Assembly (NCBI GenBank): GCA_030043175.1
Contig: JASHYD010000709.1
Span: forward strand, 1 to 5,927
DNA from: Xanthobacteraceae bacterium
GTDB lineage: Bacteria; Pseudomonadota; Alphaproteobacteria; Rhizobiales; Xanthobacteraceae
DNA: 5,927 bases
Reading direction: 5' to 3'
Below the pieces are notes generated by a model. It did no database searches and was not told where the DNA came from. It saw only the letters and a list, made by a program, of their open reading frames with translations. Of the stretch, positions 5,580 through 5,927 are shown one piece after another; within the stretch, counting starts at the first letter, position 1, and every line of letters begins with the position of its first letter. Position numbers and translations under genes: made by a program.

Positions 5580-5788
5580 AGCCCAGCCGTAGCGTCAAAT
5601 TGTACACCCGTTTTTGACATTTCTGCTCGAAATTTTTTAGGGGCTATTCACGCCCGTCGAGGCACGCCCCAACCCCCTTGGAGGGGTCTAGGCGGGGGGT
5701 CTAGACAGAAAAAGGAAATGATTGACCGAGCAGTTGGCTCGTGTCGTAAGCCATGCAAATATGAATCGCAAAGCATTTCTCGATTAGG
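5580..5788. other. Non-coding stretch next to the transposase, probably holding the IS end
   Basis: No convincing gene was found. The stretch has an AT-rich part with TTGACA at 5614-5619 on the plus strand but only a poor -10. Next comes a run-rich part with C4 and C5 tracts (5667-5677) and then two tandem 13-bp units starting GGGGTCTAG (5683-5695 and 5696-5708). The end of the IS630 element should lie somewhere between about 5690 and 5788 and next to a TA, but with only one end in view I could not place it. Confidence 0.4.
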
Positions 5789-5927
5789 TTAGGTGTAGCC
5801 TGAGTTCGCGAGATAAGCTTTGCATTCTTCCTTGGAAACCCCTTTGAGAAATGAGACGATAGCTCTCCAAAGCTGCTCAACAGTGCGCGCCTTCATTTTT
5901 CGTAAGAACGATTTGAGCCTTGCGAAG
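5789..5927 (-). CDS. IS630 family transposase, C-terminal end, cut by window edge
   Basis: The last 45 codons of a DDE transposase lie on the minus strand, ending in TAA at 5789-5791; the rest is beyond the right edge. The visible part, FARLKSFLRKMKARTVEQLW followed by a hydrophobic helix and then EECKAYLANSGYT, matches the end of IS630-type enzymes as I know them. There the catalytic Glu in an NPIE(Q) motif is followed by F-x-K-L-K, R-T-V-E-x-L-W, an amphipathic helix and a C-terminal C-x-x-Y-x-x-x-x-G-Y. The catalytic residues are outside the window, so activity cannot be judged. Codon use is more AT-rich than in the kinases. IS630 elements target TA dinucleotides. Confidence 0.87.
   Translation of the reverse strand, partial: FARLKSFLRKMKARTVEQLWRAIVSFLKGVSKEECKAYLANSGYT

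Noticed and set aside
5699..5773. 24-codon plus-strand ORF starting at an ATG with AGGAA just upstream
   Set aside because: Very short, the ribosome site is too close to the ATG, and it overlaps the likely IS end.

Overview
The window looks like chromosomal or island DNA of a Bradyrhizobium-like alphaproteobacterium (Hyphomicrobiales). The grounds are high GC with GC-rich third codon positions in the confident genes, two HWE-family sensor kinases side by side, a DUF3551 small secreted protein (a family I know mainly from Bradyrhizobium and relatives), and the tail of an IS630-type transposase. No rRNA, tRNA or CRISPR array was seen.

Left part (1-3481, minus strand): two histidine kinases lie head to tail. 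The upstream one (2390-3481) joins a four-helix DUF4118-type membrane region to a complete HWE kinase core. The downstream one begins at a GTG at 2208 and runs off the left edge. It has about seven N-terminal membrane helices, a Cache-like extracytoplasmic sensor, an eighth helix, a HAMP-like linker, a heptad-repeat signalling helix, a PAS domain and the start of an HWE phosphoacceptor domain. The 181-bp gap shows no convincing terminator, so they may be co-transcribed. HWE kinases of this group often feed the PhyR/NepR/EcfG general stress response, but no response regulator or sigma factor is visible here, so that link is inference.

Middle part (3482-4477): short decayed plus-strand genes (a frameshifted 49-codon gene coupled by ATGA to a 16-codon remnant) run into a strong minus-strand intrinsic terminator. 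That terminator lies downstream of an intact minus-strand DUF3551 secreted-protein gene (4093-4326). The DNA upstream of the DUF3551 gene is dense in symmetry: a 16-bp palindrome, two 20-bp direct repeats and a 21-bp inverted repeat within 78 bp.

Right part (4478-5927): about 480 bp without a recognisable gene leads to a well-supported 85-codon plus-strand gene with a strong ribosome-binding site. After it the base composition becomes visibly AT-richer. This last section holds an orphan minus-strand ORF, a perfect 21-bp inverted repeat, a C/G-run segment and the C-terminal end of an IS630 transposase entering from the right edge. It looks like accessory or horizontally acquired DNA.

I found no clearly new defence, mobile or biosynthetic system. 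The best leads are the repeat-dense DUF3551 upstream region, the unassigned 85-codon gene and the decayed coupled gene pair.
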